62,531 nt of DNA from Akkermansia sp. (GCA_030525455.1 JAUNER010000016.1:1-62531); one strand, 5' to 3'. Counted from the first letter of the stretch, positions 43,564 to 53,002 are shown. Made by a program: numbers and translations. Notes: generated by a model not told the origin, from the sequence alone.

Positions 43564-44535
43564 ATGGCTAAAAAACCATTAGAACCGAGTACTCCGGAAG
43601 TAAAGGCTACAAAAAAAGCCCCGGCCAAAAAGGCTCCGGTAAAAAAATCTGTTACAAAAAAAGTAACGGAAAAACCGACTAAAAAGCCTGCCGAGAAAGT
43701 TACTCCCGTAGAAGTGCAACAACCAAAAACGGTCAAACAAGAAACAAAAGCACCAGCTAAAAAAATTGTAGCCAAGCCGGCTAAACAAGTGGTTGCTAAA
43801 AAAACAAAGACCGTCCCCGCCAAGGCTAGCGAGGAAGCCGCTACTCCTGCTACATCCGCAGTTGAGAAGCCGGTAAAGAAAACTCTCGCCAATAAAAAGC
43901 CTGTCGAGAAAAAGGCTCCTGTTGCAGAAAAGAAACAGATGCCTGAAGTGAAGAAAGCAGAAGCTCCGGAAAAAGCCGTTGCCCCGGCTCCTGCTCCGGT
44001 AGCAGAAGTTGCAGATACTGAGGTAAAACACGTGCCGATACAAAAGCCTTTTGTGAGACGCGAGTCCATTCGTCCGGTACGTATGCCGCAGCAACCACAG
44101 TTAGAAAAGCAAGAACAGCCGGAATATAAACCGGATCGTTTTGATAACGATACCTTTGTTCAGCCGGAAACTGTCGGTGGCGAACTTATCATTGGTGGAA
44201 AACGTAAACGTCGTCGCCGTAATAAAAAGGGCAATGGCATTGAAGAGCGCATGAACCCACAGGAGCCGCAAGGTCCACGTCAGCTCGATGTGAAAAAAAT
44301 AGCTAAGCGTGCCTGGAAATTATTCCTAGCAGAGGTTTCTGAAGAAGGTCTGGCTTTGATGGATGACCATGTAGCTCGTGAAGCTTCTCGCCGTGCATTC
44401 CGCTGTGCAGAGTTGTTTACGCTTGAGGAATCTCGCCGTAAACAAGCCCAAAAGAGCTTTGAGCAAAAAAACAATGCTCCGACTGCCCTTCAGCCAAATG
44501 ACGAGGCTAAGCAGGAAGATGCGGTAGAGGAATAA
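43564..44535 (+). CDS. Lys/Ala/Pro-rich protein with histone H1-like N-terminal half
   Basis: 323 aa. Residues 1-150 are low-complexity Lys/Ala/Pro/Val (K-K-A-P-A-K-K-A-P-V-K-K and similar), like bacterial histone H1-like DNA-binding proteins. A linker follows, then basic patches (G-K-R-K-R-R-R-R-N-K-K-G near 212-222) and a helical C-terminal region (~238-300: K-K-I-A-K-R-A-W-K-L-F). It is probably a nucleic-acid-binding protein, either nucleoid-associated or RNA/ribosome-associated. The C-terminal region is not one I recognise. A bidirectional terminator follows. Confidence 0.75.
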   Translation: MAKKPLEPSTPEVKATKKAPAKKAPVKKSVTKKVTEKPTKKPAEKVTPVEVQQPKTVKQETKAPAKKIVAKPAKQVVAKKTKTVPAKASEEAATPATSAVEKPVKKTLANKKPVEKKAPVAEKKQMPEVKKAEAPEKAVAPAPAPVAEVADTEVKHVPIQKPFVRRESIRPVRMPQQPQLEKQEQPEYKPDRFDNDTFVQPETVGGELIIGGKRKRRRRNKKGNGIEERMNPQEPQGPRQLDVKKIAKRAWKLFLAEVSEEGLALMDDHVAREASRRAFRCAELFTLEESRRKQAQKSFEQKNNAPTALQPNDEAKQEDAVEE

Positions 44536-44567
44536 AGCTCGAAGGCTTAAGAAAGAATCTTATATTA

Positions 44568-44618
44568 AATCCCCCCCCTCAGATATTATCCTGCGATAAC
44601 TCTGAGGGGGATTTTTTT
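44568..44618. terminator. Bidirectional intrinsic terminator
   Basis: CCCCCTCAGA (44574-44583) pairs with TCTGAGGGGG (44601-44610), with an A-rich left side and T7 on the right. It serves the Lys-rich gene on the plus strand and the MATE gene on the minus strand. The MATE stop (44617-44619) lies in its T run. Confidence 0.87.
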
Positions 44619-45954
44619 ATATCTTTTTATGTTGCCACTTGCCGAATTTAAGGTATAGGGATGATAAGATAAGCAAGCAGCTTGCATAAACATACTCGGC
44701 AAGCCAGCAGTAAGCAACATCCGGTCTGAGAATGTAAATGCCCCAGTAGATGAATGCCGAATATAGGCAAATGGACGAGAGTTCCAGTACAAAAGCCGTT
44801 TTCGTATTCCCCGTACCGGAAACCCCACAAAAGACAACTGTCGCCGGAGTGTAAAGCACTAACGAGCCTAACATAACAAAAATGGAATCAGGACATCCGG
44901 TAATGAGCGATTCATCGTCGGTAAATAAGCTCGCACACAGTTCCGGGAGGCAATAGATAAATAGCACCACAGGTAGTAAGGTTAGGTACGCCATAGAGCT
45001 GCATTTGATGCAAGTTTTAGGGATGAGATGGCTGTTGCCTGCTCCTATTTGGTTGCTTATGAGCGCTTCTGCAGTGATGGCATAGGCAAAAATTATCATG
45101 TAAAGCTGTGCAGAAATGTTTCTGACAATGTTGGTGATAGCAAGCGGGCGTTCTCCTAAATGCTCAATAGCTAGGAAAAAAATAAACCACACAGCGATGG
45201 ATACAAATGATTGTACCATCGTCCAGCCGGAAATTTTTAGCATCCCTGCCAATAATCGAGGACGAAAAATGAAGGCGTGCGAGAAGCCTAATTTTTTCTT
45301 ATCGACGGTCAATTTTGTATAGATAAGGAAAAATACCAGAGAAATCGCCTCTGCAATCGTCGATGCTAATGCCGCCCCGGCAATGCCCATTTTTGGCAAG
45401 CCACACGCACCAAAGATAAGGCAGTAGTTTAGGACGACATTGCTCAGAACCATGACTACGGAGTTTAATGTTAGAGTTTTCGTCATTCCTGTACCTACAT
45501 AAAATGCCCGGAAAACGATGCAAACCATAGAAAACAAGAGACCGGGGAGTCGCCAGTAAAGGTATTCGCAAGTAGCAGAGTAAACCTCTGATGAATCAAT
45601 AATTGGCTGAAGAATTTGCGGTGTGAAAATATAGGAAATGCTCAGAAGAAATACAGCCAATCCAATGGCAAAATAACATCCTTGAACCAAGGTCGGACCA
45701 ATGCGAGAGAATCGCTGCTCACCATTCCTCCTAGCGATAATGATTTGTGCCCCCGTACCAAATCCTTGGGCTATCATAAATAGTGCAAGATAATAAACAC
45801 CCCCTAGTGCACTCGCTCCTAGGGCTACTTCGCTGACTCGTCCTAGAAAAATTGTATCTGTCAGCCCAATCAAATGCTCAAAAATCATGCTGAGCATTAG
45901 TGGATAAGTGAGCTTCCATATGTCTCGTGAATGAATGGTTGCAGCGAGGTTCAT
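44617..45954 (-). CDS. MATE-family efflux transporter
   Basis: 445 aa with about 12 TM helices in two related halves. Features include the N-terminal T-Y-P-L-M-L-S-M-I-F-E-H-L-I-G-L-T-D-T, G-R-V-S-E-V-A-L-G-A-S-A-L-G, and the second-half motif A-L-I-S-N-Q-I-G-A-G. These antiporters export drugs, cationic compounds or lipid-linked precursors with H+ or Na+. It is a single gene, ended by the bidirectional terminator, with TrkH next on the same strand (24 bases upstream), so the two may be co-transcribed. Confidence 0.9.
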   Translation of the reverse strand: MNLAATIHSRDIWKLTYPLMLSMIFEHLIGLTDTIFLGRVSEVALGASALGGVYYLALFMIAQGFGTGAQIIIARRNGEQRFSRIGPTLVQGCYFAIGLAVFLLSISYIFTPQILQPIIDSSEVYSATCEYLYWRLPGLLFSMVCIVFRAFYVGTGMTKTLTLNSVVMVLSNVVLNYCLIFGACGLPKMGIAGAALASTIAEAISLVFFLIYTKLTVDKKKLGFSHAFIFRPRLLAGMLKISGWTMVQSFVSIAVWFIFFLAIEHLGERPLAITNIVRNISAQLYMIIFAYAITAEALISNQIGAGNSHLIPKTCIKCSSMAYLTLLPVVLFIYCLPELCASLFTDDESLITGCPDSIFVMLGSLVLYTPATVVFCGVSGTGNTKTAFVLELSSICLYSAFIYWGIYILRPDVAYCWLAEYVYASCLLILSSLYLKFGKWQHKKI

Positions 45955-45978
45955 AGAGTAACGAGATAATGATTACTC

Positions 45979-47787
45979 TTAGTTTAAAGGAATGTGTGTG
46001 CTGGGATAGTGAATCAGCTCACGAGCAGGGGGCTTCATAAAGGCCAGAATAAAGGCAACCATACCAACACGACCCACAATCATGTTGAAAATCAATAACC
46101 ACTTGGCAGGTGCATCTAGTGTGGGGGTCACATCTAGCGAGAATCCTACTGTGGCAAATGAACTGATAACTTCAAAAAAGAGTTTTTGAAGTGAAATTTC
46201 CGGTTCTAGAAAACTGATAATCATCGTGATTAAAATAACCCAAGTACCGGCCAGTAAAACTGTAATCAAGGCTCGTTCGACGGTAGAGCGAGTCACGCTT
46301 CTGTTTTTGAAAACCACGTCCTTTTTCCCCTTTAGCACGCGAGCAACTTCTCCGCATGTGATAGCAAAAGCTGTCGTATGAACCCCCCCGGTAGTAGAGC
46401 CCGGATTCCCCCCGATAAACATCAGCATGCCTAGGAACATAATGTAGGGAATACTACTATATGCAATGGCAGAGATATTAAACCCGGCAGTACGAGCAAC
46501 AGCGTTGAAGAGGCTTTCCCATAGTGTCCGATACCAGGGTGAATCAGAGGCAGAAAGTGAGCCATCCAGCCATGAAATGAGGAAAAGTATAATTGCCCCA
46601 CCGATGACCAAAATGGCAGTCATACGACAAACTAGCCAGCTATATGTGGACCAATGTCGGGGTAGAGAACTTCGCTTAGCAAGTTTTAAGGCAATAAGCG
46701 AACGATGCACAATTTCCATGTAGAGGGCAAACCCCAAACTCCCACATAGCACCATGAGCATAATCACCGATTGCCCACCTATATTCCCAACGATGCAGGG
46801 CGTAGCCAAGTTCGATTCAAATAGGCTAAAGCCTGCATTACAAAAGGCAGACACGGAGTGAAATACTGCATACCAAATGAGTGTATCTCCACTCAAGCCG
46901 GGTACATCCTGCCATGCAAAATATAGCCCTAGAGCTCCAAGTGCTTCTACCCCTAACGTTACCCCGATGATGTAGTTGATGAAGCGGTCTACTTTAGCGA
47001 TGCCGTCTTCATCTAGCAGGTTGCTAAATGTAACGCGTGATTTGAGTGAGAGACCTTGGCCGACCATGAGAGATACGAAATAGGCGAAAGTCATCACCCC
47101 GAATGCCCCGATTTGGAACAGAAATAGAAGAATGGTTTGACCGTAATTTGTGAAGTAATCATGCACATTGATAGGAACTAAGCCTGTAACACACACCGCA
47201 CTTGTGCTGATAAAATAGGCATCGGTAATGCTTAGCTCTATCCCTTCTTTTGTCGCTCCGGGGGATAAAAGAAGGGTGCCGCCAATCGTTATGGCAGAAA
47301 TGAGGGAAAGTAAGAATAATAAGGCCGGGCTTACTTTTGGGATTCGCATCCCGTTCTTTTTTCTCGCAGAGCGAAAGAAATACTCGCGTAGGTTGAGTAA
47401 GGGGAATGCCCCGAAAATAAGGCAAGAAATGCGAAAGATGTTTTCTAATTCCTTGAGCTGGAAAAATTCGTGATGAGCGTAGTTCGCTATAAGCTGCCCT
47501 AGTAATAAGACACCAATCCCTAGGGAAATCCAGCGTGGTTTCTTTTTATTATCTGCATCCCATTGTTCGCGGAGCACACAAATTGTTGAGAAAATCTGAC
47601 TCAGCACCAGCACCGTCATACACTCGCGGAAGTAGTATAAATGAACTTGAGTTTCGCTGATTTTTTCAAATCCATTTTCCCATAGCAATACCATGAGAGC
47701 TATTAGTATTGCTAATCCAAACCCGAGTTCAGATTTTTCTGCACTTGTTAGCAAAGGGGATTTTTTTGCAGATGGATGTTGAGTCAT
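45979..47787 (-). CDS. TrkH/KtrB-family potassium uptake protein
   Basis: 602 aa. The four-repeat K+ channel-like fold appears in the pore loops: T-S-A-V-C-V-T-G-L, V-S-A-F-C-N-A-G-F, N-P-G-S-T-T-G-G-V-H-T and F-A-T-V-G-F-S. Those G residues form the selectivity filter. An extra ~80-residue N-terminal membrane region precedes the fold. The regulatory TrkA/KtrA subunit is not in the window. The start has a plausible AAGGA 10 bases upstream, one of the few Shine-Dalgarno-like sites here. Confidence 0.9.
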   Translation of the reverse strand: MTQHPSAKKSPLLTSAEKSELGFGLAILIALMVLLWENGFEKISETQVHLYYFRECMTVLVLSQIFSTICVLREQWDADNKKKPRWISLGIGVLLLGQLIANYAHHEFFQLKELENIFRISCLIFGAFPLLNLREYFFRSARKKNGMRIPKVSPALLFLLSLISAITIGGTLLLSPGATKEGIELSITDAYFISTSAVCVTGLVPINVHDYFTNYGQTILLFLFQIGAFGVMTFAYFVSLMVGQGLSLKSRVTFSNLLDEDGIAKVDRFINYIIGVTLGVEALGALGLYFAWQDVPGLSGDTLIWYAVFHSVSAFCNAGFSLFESNLATPCIVGNIGGQSVIMLMVLCGSLGFALYMEIVHRSLIALKLAKRSSLPRHWSTYSWLVCRMTAILVIGGAIILFLISWLDGSLSASDSPWYRTLWESLFNAVARTAGFNISAIAYSSIPYIMFLGMLMFIGGNPGSTTGGVHTTAFAITCGEVARVLKGKKDVVFKNRSVTRSTVERALITVLLAGTWVILITMIISFLEPEISLQKLFFEVISSFATVGFSLDVTPTLDAPAKWLLIFNMIVGRVGMVAFILAFMKPPARELIHYPSTHIPLN

Positions 47788-47939
47788 ATCGGTATTCCTT
47801 AGTATCGTCTGCTTGGTGGATTATACATTATCTCTGCGACGTTGAGAAGTCTATAAAAATGCCGCTGACTTTATGGGGCTAAACTCGCTATAGAGGAATT
47901 GTGGGAATGAGCTATTTGCTGAAAGAACAGCGGAATAAA

Positions 47940-48731
47940 TTACAGCTTAGGGATGGCGGCGAGCAATGATTGCGTATAGGGGTGAGTAGGTGCTGTGAAA
48001 ACAGAATGAGCCTCGCCATATTCGACAATTTCGCCTTTCTTCATTACGGCGATATTATCTGCTAAATAATGCACCACTCCTAAGTCGTGCGAAATAAAAA
48101 TCATGGTAAGCTCTAGTTCCTTTGAAAGGGAGCTTAGTAAGTTCAGAATTTGAGATTGAATAGAAACGTCCAGTGCAGAAACTGGTTCGTCTGCAATGAT
48201 GAGTTTAGGTTTTGGGGCTAATGCACGAGCGATGGCGACACGTTGGCGTTGGCCACCGGAAAACTCATGTGGGTATTTTTGCATGAGGTTGGGGTTAAGC
48301 CCTACTTTTTCCATGAGCCGGGCCACGGCGTCTTTCATTTCAGATGAGCTGTGTTTTTCCCCACGAGCACAGAGGGCTTCTTTTAGTGTACTAAAGACAG
48401 TAAAGCGTGGGTTAAGTGAGGCATACGGGTCTTGGAAAACCATCTGAAAATCCGGACGTCGGCGACGGATTTCTTTTGGACTCAGAGCCGTGAGTTCCTC
48501 ACCTTCCAGAAAAATGCGGCCGGCACTAGGCTTTTGAAGTTGCATGATGGTTCGGGAAAGAGTGGATTTGCCGCAACCCGACTCACCAACAAGACCGAGA
48601 ATAGAGCCTTTTTCGATGCAAAGAGACACATTATTTACCGCCACAAACGATTCAGATGAGCGAGACCACAGCCCCCCCTTAGTAGAGAGGGGAAATTCTA
48701 CACGGACGTGTTCCAGCTCTAGGAATGGCAT
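47940..48731 (-). CDS. ABC transporter ATP-binding protein (OppF/DppF type), orphan
   Basis: 263 aa. Walker A G-E-S-G-C-G-K-S-T is at 49-57, Q-loop F-Q-D-P-Y-A-S-L-N-P, signature S-G-G-Q-R-Q-R, Walker B I-I-A-D-E-P-V-S-A-L-D. The C-terminal H-P-Y-T-Q-S-L-L is the oligopeptide/dipeptide-importer hallmark, though the protein ends right after it and lacks the longer OppF tail. No permeases, OppD or binding protein are adjacent. It starts 19 bases after dtd, so it is in an operon with dtd and the LysM protein. Confidence 0.9.
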   Translation of the reverse strand: MPFLELEHVRVEFPLSTKGGLWSRSSESFVAVNNVSLCIEKGSILGLVGESGCGKSTLSRTIMQLQKPSAGRIFLEGEELTALSPKEIRRRRPDFQMVFQDPYASLNPRFTVFSTLKEALCARGEKHSSSEMKDAVARLMEKVGLNPNLMQKYPHEFSGGQRQRVAIARALAPKPKLIIADEPVSALDVSIQSQILNLLSSLSKELELTMIFISHDLGVVHYLADNIAVMKKGEIVEYGEAHSVFTAPTHPYTQSLLAAIPKL

Positions 48732-48750
48732 AAGCGATAATAAGAAAGGG

Positions 48751-49203
48751 TTATTCCTTATTTTGAGAATCCATGAATATCGTCACCGGACCATCGTTGA
48801 CGAGGCTCACCTGCATATCAGCTCCGAACTGACCGCATTCCACTCTGCCTTGAAGTAAGGTAGAGAGTTCTGCTTTGAACTGTTTGTAGAGGGGAATGGC
48901 GTGATCCGGGCGAGCGGCTCGGATAAATGATGGACGGTTGCCCTTTTTCGTCGAGGCGTGCAGGGTGAATTGGCTGACGACCAGTGCAGACCCCTGAATA
49001 TCACACAGAGAAAGATTCATTTTCCCTTCGGGGTCGGCAAAAATTCGCATATCTGCCACTTTTTTTGCTAACCATTGGGCATCTGTCATCGTATCGGCGG
49101 CTTCGATACCAACGAGAATGAGTAATCCGTGGTGAATGGCTCCTACGCATTCACCATCAATGCAAACACTCGCCTCGCTTACACGCTGAATGATGAGTCT
49201 CAT
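48751..49203 (-). CDS. dtd: D-aminoacyl-tRNA deacylase
   Basis: 150 aa, normal DTD1 length. It removes D-amino acids mischarged on tRNA. The catalytic segment [19 protein letters not shown] and the C-terminal N-D-G-P-V-T-I-F are both clear (the Gly-cisPro-type proofreading motif). The ATG overlaps the LysM-YkuD gene's stop by 4 bases (ATGA), so the two are translationally coupled. Confidence 0.94.
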   Translation of the reverse strand: MRLIIQRVSEASVCIDGECVGAIHHGLLILVGIEAADTMTDAQWLAKKVADMRIFADPEGKMNLSLCDIQGSALVVSQFTLHASTKKGNRPSFIRAARPDHAIPLYKQFKAELSTLLQGRVECGQFGADMQVSLVNDGPVTIFMDSQNKE

Positions 49204-50024
49204 GATTGCGGAGTCGCTGCTGGGTTGGTGGCTGTGGGGGGAGTAGTGCTACTGTTTTTCTCGCGAATAATGTAGACACTAGCCCCCGGACGAACCAGCA
49301 TGGCTATTTCATTACAATGCTGGCGACTTAGATAAAAGCCGGGGGTGTAAATGGTGCCGCTTTTGTGTTTGTCGATGATGTAGCCCCCTGCCGCTAATAA
49401 CAGGGTTTTATCTGTCGAAGCATAGTGCTTTTGGTAAATTGTGGCAGAGCATTGTTCAGCTTTCAGCTTTGTCTCAAAATTTCGCTTGCCTGTGTCTTTC
49501 ATTGCCAAAATAGGATAAGCACAGACAAAATTATCGTTTTCGTAGAGGCGAAGTTCCTTGTCTAAAGTGTTGATAACAATGCGTATGTCGAGTTTCTGGT
49601 AAAGATACGTTTCGCCGGGTTTCAGAGACGGCACATCCATGAGTCCATTAAGCTGCATGACCAGAGCTTGCGAGCAGTTCATGCGTTTAATCATACGAAT
49701 CCAGGAATCACCCCTGCGTACCGTATATTTCTGAATGCTGGCAGATTTTGGGTCTAAAATTTGCTGAATACGCAGAGCTCCAATGATGTCGCGAGCTTCT
49801 TTACCGATAATGGTGGCTTGAGCGGCTAGAGGCTGGAGCAGTTTGATGGCTTCTGATAATTCACCTTTACTGATGAGGTGGCGAGCTTTTTCTAGCTCAG
49901 CAGGCCGCTGTGGCCAAAGTGAATAATTTGGCTCATCTTGAGCAAATGTATGAGCGGCAAAGCAGATGAGCAGAGCCAGACTAAAGCAAGCCTTTGCGTT
50001 TGAAATCAAAGATGTTAATTTCAT
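49200..50024 (-). CDS. Secreted LysM protein with a YkuD-like domain lacking the catalytic cysteine
   Basis: 274 aa. A signal peptide (to about residue 28) is followed by a helical region, a LysM repeat (~99-142: [12 protein letters not shown]), and a YkuD-like fold (~146-254) starting [14 protein letters not shown]. In active L,D-transpeptidases the end of the fold reads S-H-G-C-I-R. Here the aligned segment is T-P-G-F-Y-L-S-R, so Cys is replaced by Phe and the His is missing. It is probably a non-catalytic peptidoglycan-binding protein. The start overlaps the preceding gene by 44 bases. Confidence 0.8.
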   Translation of the reverse strand: MKLTSLISNAKACFSLALLICFAAHTFAQDEPNYSLWPQRPAELEKARHLISKGELSEAIKLLQPLAAQATIIGKEARDIIGALRIQQILDPKSASIQKYTVRRGDSWIRMIKRMNCSQALVMQLNGLMDVPSLKPGETYLYQKLDIRIVINTLDKELRLYENDNFVCAYPILAMKDTGKRNFETKLKAEQCSATIYQKHYASTDKTLLLAAGGYIIDKHKSGTIYTPGFYLSRQHCNEIAMLVRPGASVYIIREKNSSTTPPTATNPAATPQS

Positions 50025-50523
50025 GAGATTTTTGAATCATTTCTACGGTGAATTTGAGCAGAGAAACTTCCCATGCATCATCAATCCCTTCGATGAGAGC
50101 CGTGTCGGTGTCGTCGTCTTTCTTGATTTGCTCCAATAGTCGCCCTCTGACGGATTCAATTGGTTCGTGCAAAGTTTCTTCGTGTACATCCGAGCGACGG
50201 AAGCTAAAGCCGTATTCTAAAAGAGTTAAAAAGCCGGGGCCATGTTTGGATAACCAGTCAAAGAACTGTTTAGCATCATCAGAAAACCCCTCTGTGCTGA
50301 TTTCTTGGTAAATGGATGGACGAATAATTTTGGGCTTTTCTGCTTCTACCCATCCGCTACGAACTCGTACTTCGCCTATGGAGTCCATGCTTTCGCTGAT
50401 GAGCAGGAAGTTAAATCGAGTGTCGCCAAATGTTTCTATGCGACGATAGGGTTCATGCAGAACTTTTGTCATTTCTGCCGCATAGCGGATGTCATCGTGT
50501 GATAGGTGTGGGAGTTCCGGCAT
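49981..50523 (-). CDS. Hypothetical protein (180 aa)
   Basis: A soluble 180-aa protein, acidic in the middle (K-K-D-D-D-T-D-T), with F-L-L-I-S-E-S-M-D-S and W-L-S-K-H-G-P-G-F-L-T-L-L as possible core segments. I do not recognise the family and see no catalytic motif. It leads an apparent four-gene unit (this gene, LysM-YkuD, dtd, Opp-type ATPase) and shares a 44-base overlap with the LysM gene. Confidence 0.65.
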   Translation of the reverse strand: MPELPHLSHDDIRYAAEMTKVLHEPYRRIETFGDTRFNFLLISESMDSIGEVRVRSGWVEAEKPKIIRPSIYQEISTEGFSDDAKQFFDWLSKHGPGFLTLLEYGFSFRRSDVHEETLHEPIESVRGRLLEQIKKDDDTDTALIEGIDDAWEVSLLKFTVEMIQKSHEINIFDFKRKGLL

Positions 50524-50564
50524 GATAGTAAATTTGGGGGCGGGGAGTAGGGAAAAACAAAAAA

Positions 50565-50594
50565 GGCTTCCATGCCCCGGAGGACAGGGAAGCC
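50565..50594 (-). terminator. Intrinsic terminator after acpP
   Basis: GGCTTCC (50565-50571) pairs with GGAAGCC (50588-50594). On the minus strand CTTTTTTGTTTTTCC follows. It is 28 bases past the acpP stop. Confidence 0.85.
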
Positions 50595-50622
50595 GTTCTA
50601 GAAATGCTTCTATCGATTCAAC

Positions 50623-50862
50623 TTAGCCCTGAACCTTTTCGATGAAAGCAACTACGTCAGCAACAGACTGAAGCTTTTCAGCTTCTGTGTCCGGTACTTC
50701 GATGCCGAAGCTTTCTTCGAAAGCCATTACAAGTTCAACGGTGTCAAGGGAGTCTGCACCAAGGTCTTCGATGAACTTAGCGTCAGTTGTAACCTTGTCA
50801 GCTTCAACGCCAAGCTGATCAACGATGATTTCTCTTACTTTTTCTTCGATGCTGTTAGACAT
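50623..50862 (-). CDS. acpP: Acyl carrier protein
   Basis: 79 aa, the usual length. Ser38 in [10 protein letters not shown] carries the phosphopantetheine arm. The short acidic four-helix protein holds acyl chains during fatty-acid synthesis. It stands alone, with its own promoter and terminator, away from the fabD/fabG/fabF cluster where it often lies. Codon use is biased, in line with high expression. Confidence 0.96.
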   Translation of the reverse strand: MSNSIEEKVREIIVDQLGVEADKVTTDAKFIEDLGADSLDTVELVMAFEESFGIEVPDTEAEKLQSVADVVAFIEKVQG

Positions 50863-50886
50863 GATTTTTACAGTTAAGGTTCACGT

Positions 50887-50915
50887 ATGCTACATAGAAA
50901 AACCAGCTTTGGCAA
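50887..50915 (-). promoter_or_regulatory. Sigma70-type promoter of acpP
   Basis: On the minus strand TTGCCA (50910-50915) and TAGCAT (50887-50892) are separated by 17 bases. The ATG is at 50862, giving a leader of about 18 bases without a Shine-Dalgarno. Confidence 0.62.
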
Positions 50916-50978
50916 TACATATTTTTGATTACTTGAATAATTTTGTGAAAATTATTGATAATTCTGCCTTTTCTCTTG

Positions 50979-51722
50979 TCATGATAGAGGTAAATTATCG
51001 ACAGCGATAGTGCGTAATCCGTTAAGAGTGATATTTTGGTCGACGTAATCAATGCGAGATACCCCCTTGGCGATGAGTTCGGCATCACCCCCGGTGGCAA
51101 TGACAATAGGAGGGGAGTCTAGTTCGCTTTCCAATTGAAAGAGAATTTCTTTGACTAGTCCGCGGTAGCCATACACAGCTCCTGAGTGCATGGCTTCGAC
51201 CGTACTTTTGCCGATAGCGTGTTTAGGTTCACGTGGGTCTATGGCGGGTAAAAGAGCAGTATTTCGAGCTAAATAGTCACCCATACTGGCTAATCCGGGA
51301 GCAATCACGCCACCTAGATAATTACGATTGTTGTCAATAACGTCAAATGTGACGGCTGTGCCAAAGTCTACCACGATGCATGGTGCTCCATACTTAGTCA
51401 CAGCTCCGGCGGCATTGGCAAGTCTGTCTGCACCGATTTGTCGTGGGTTGGGATAATCAATCCCCACGCCTAGTTTTGATGAGCTAGAGAGGAAATGGCA
51501 GGGTTTTTTGATAACAGATTTGAGCATTTCAGCCACACGAGGCACAACAGAACAAACGACTACGGCATCGTAGTCTAGTTCGGAGAGCAGAATCTCTAGT
51601 GACTCCTCATTCACCTCGCGGGTAGGAATCATTCGGCGTTCATCGTGCAGTGCATCTGCTGATGAGAGGATGAACTTGGTGCGTGTATTGGAGTTGTCTA
51701 TAAGCAGATAGGTCACGGACAT
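50979..51722 (-). CDS. coaX: Type III pantothenate kinase
   Basis: 247 aa. CoaX motifs: L-L-I-D-N-S-N-T-R-T-K-F near residues 6-17, D-Y-P-N-P-R-Q-I-G-A-D-R-L-A-N, and C-I-V-V-D-F-G-T-A-V-T-F-D. It phosphorylates pantothenate, the first step to CoA, and needs a monovalent cation. Its ATG shares one base with the preceding gene's stop (TAATG), indicating coupled translation with the glycosyltransferase. Confidence 0.93.
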   Translation of the reverse strand: MSVTYLLIDNSNTRTKFILSSADALHDERRMIPTREVNEESLEILLSELDYDAVVVCSVVPRVAEMLKSVIKKPCHFLSSSSKLGVGIDYPNPRQIGADRLANAAGAVTKYGAPCIVVDFGTAVTFDVIDNNRNYLGGVIAPGLASMGDYLARNTALLPAIDPREPKHAIGKSTVEAMHSGAVYGYRGLVKEILFQLESELDSPPIVIATGGDAELIAKGVSRIDYVDQNITLNGLRTIAVDNLPLS

Positions 51723-52849
51723 TAGTTTGTCTTTTCTGCCAGTCTATTCAAGACTAAATCTGCCACACAGCGTGCCCCGTTAGTCATATTTGCCTTTAAG
51801 AGATTGTCGTACATGGATTTCCATTCTGCTCCATTGTCCGCCATCATCTTGGTTAGATTCTCTGCCAGAGCAGAGGCTGTCGCGACATAGCGACCTGCCC
51901 CTAGTTTTTCTAAAAGTTGCGTATTGCCCTCCTCCTGACCGGGCAGTAGGAAGTTGACGAGCATGGGTCTGGCCGCACTTAGCACCTCATGGACGGTTGC
52001 CCCGCCGGCTTTCCCCACGACGACGTGGTGGGTGGCTAAATACATAGGCACTTGTTTAGTCCAGCCTCGGATAATGAGACGGCGACCGAATTTGGTGCGT
52101 AATTCTTTGATTTTCGGGTAAATGGATTTGAATCGCTTCCCAAGGATGCAGGTAATGTAGATGCGTTCATCTGCCTCTAGCATCGCCGTTAGTTCTGAGT
52201 GGGCAAATTGAGCTGAGCGTTGGGCAAAGTAAAGCACGCGGAAGGGGTCGTTTTCTGACCAAGAGATAGGAATTTGCCGGATTTCATGTAGTTTGGGGTT
52301 GACGGGGAATTTAGTGACGCAGATGCGGTCAGCCGGTACTCCCTTTTCTATCATGATGTCACGCGTCCAGTTATCTGTTACTGTCCATAGCGGTGAATTT
52401 GAGCAAATCCAAGTTTTGTTGATGACGATAGAATCCGTAACTACCGTGATGTAGGGTATTTGTAGTTCGGGACGCCGTTGAAAGATGGTGTCTAGCATAT
52501 AAGGATAAACCATATAGGTAGAGACTACAAAATCCGGTTTCCAAGTTTCCAGGGTTTTTTCGAGCAATGATTCCACCGGACCTAGGCCGGCGATGGGTTT
52601 TTCTGCTATATTTCTGCGGTCGCTGACATCGTACATGAGTTTCCACAGTGCCGGCATTCGGGAAATAATCCAGAGGTAGCCCGAGCGAGTTACTTTGAAT
52701 GTACTCGGCATGGCTTCGGCGAATAAGTCTACCACGAGCGTTTCGGCTTTCCCGTCGAGTGCTTGAGCTAGTCCTTTAGCGGCGGAATTATGACCTTCTC
52801 CATAGCCTGCGGTCGTGATGAGGACGCGTGGTAGTTGTTCTTGTGCCAT
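51722..52849 (-). CDS. GT28/MGDG synthase-like glycosyltransferase
   Basis: 375 aa from the ATG at 52849, which starts just before the N-domain motif T-T-A-G-Y-G-E-G-H-N-S-A-A. A longer frame to 52918 exists but adds residues ahead of the conserved start. The C-domain shows V-V-G-K-A-G-G-A-T-V-H-E and L-L-P-G-Q-E-E-G-N-T, the UDP-sugar site of MurG/MGDG synthase/UgtP-type enzymes. It probably adds a sugar to a diacylglycerol-type lipid at the membrane. The exact product cannot be read. Confidence 0.87.
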   Translation of the reverse strand: MAQEQLPRVLITTAGYGEGHNSAAKGLAQALDGKAETLVVDLFAEAMPSTFKVTRSGYLWIISRMPALWKLMYDVSDRRNIAEKPIAGLGPVESLLEKTLETWKPDFVVSTYMVYPYMLDTIFQRRPELQIPYITVVTDSIVINKTWICSNSPLWTVTDNWTRDIMIEKGVPADRICVTKFPVNPKLHEIRQIPISWSENDPFRVLYFAQRSAQFAHSELTAMLEADERIYITCILGKRFKSIYPKIKELRTKFGRRLIIRGWTKQVPMYLATHHVVVGKAGGATVHEVLSAARPMLVNFLLPGQEEGNTQLLEKLGAGRYVATASALAENLTKMMADNGAEWKSMYDNLLKANMTNGARCVADLVLNRLAEKTN

Positions 52850-53002
52850 GATGATAGGGTACAAAATTTCTTCCCTTGATGGAACGAAATTTTTTTGTAA
52901 GCCGGAGAAATTAGGCATAATTTAGCAGGAAAATGTCAAAAATCCGCCTGATTGAGTGAATTATCATTGACCAAATGTGGATTGCAGGGCAATCTTCAGC
53001 TC

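Noticed and set aside
43506..44069. 187-aa Ser/Ala/Phe-rich open frame antisense to the Lys/Ala/Pro-rich gene
   Set aside because: A shadow of the AAA- and GCT-rich coding strand; composition is the reverse-complement image of poly-Lys/Ala/Pro codons.
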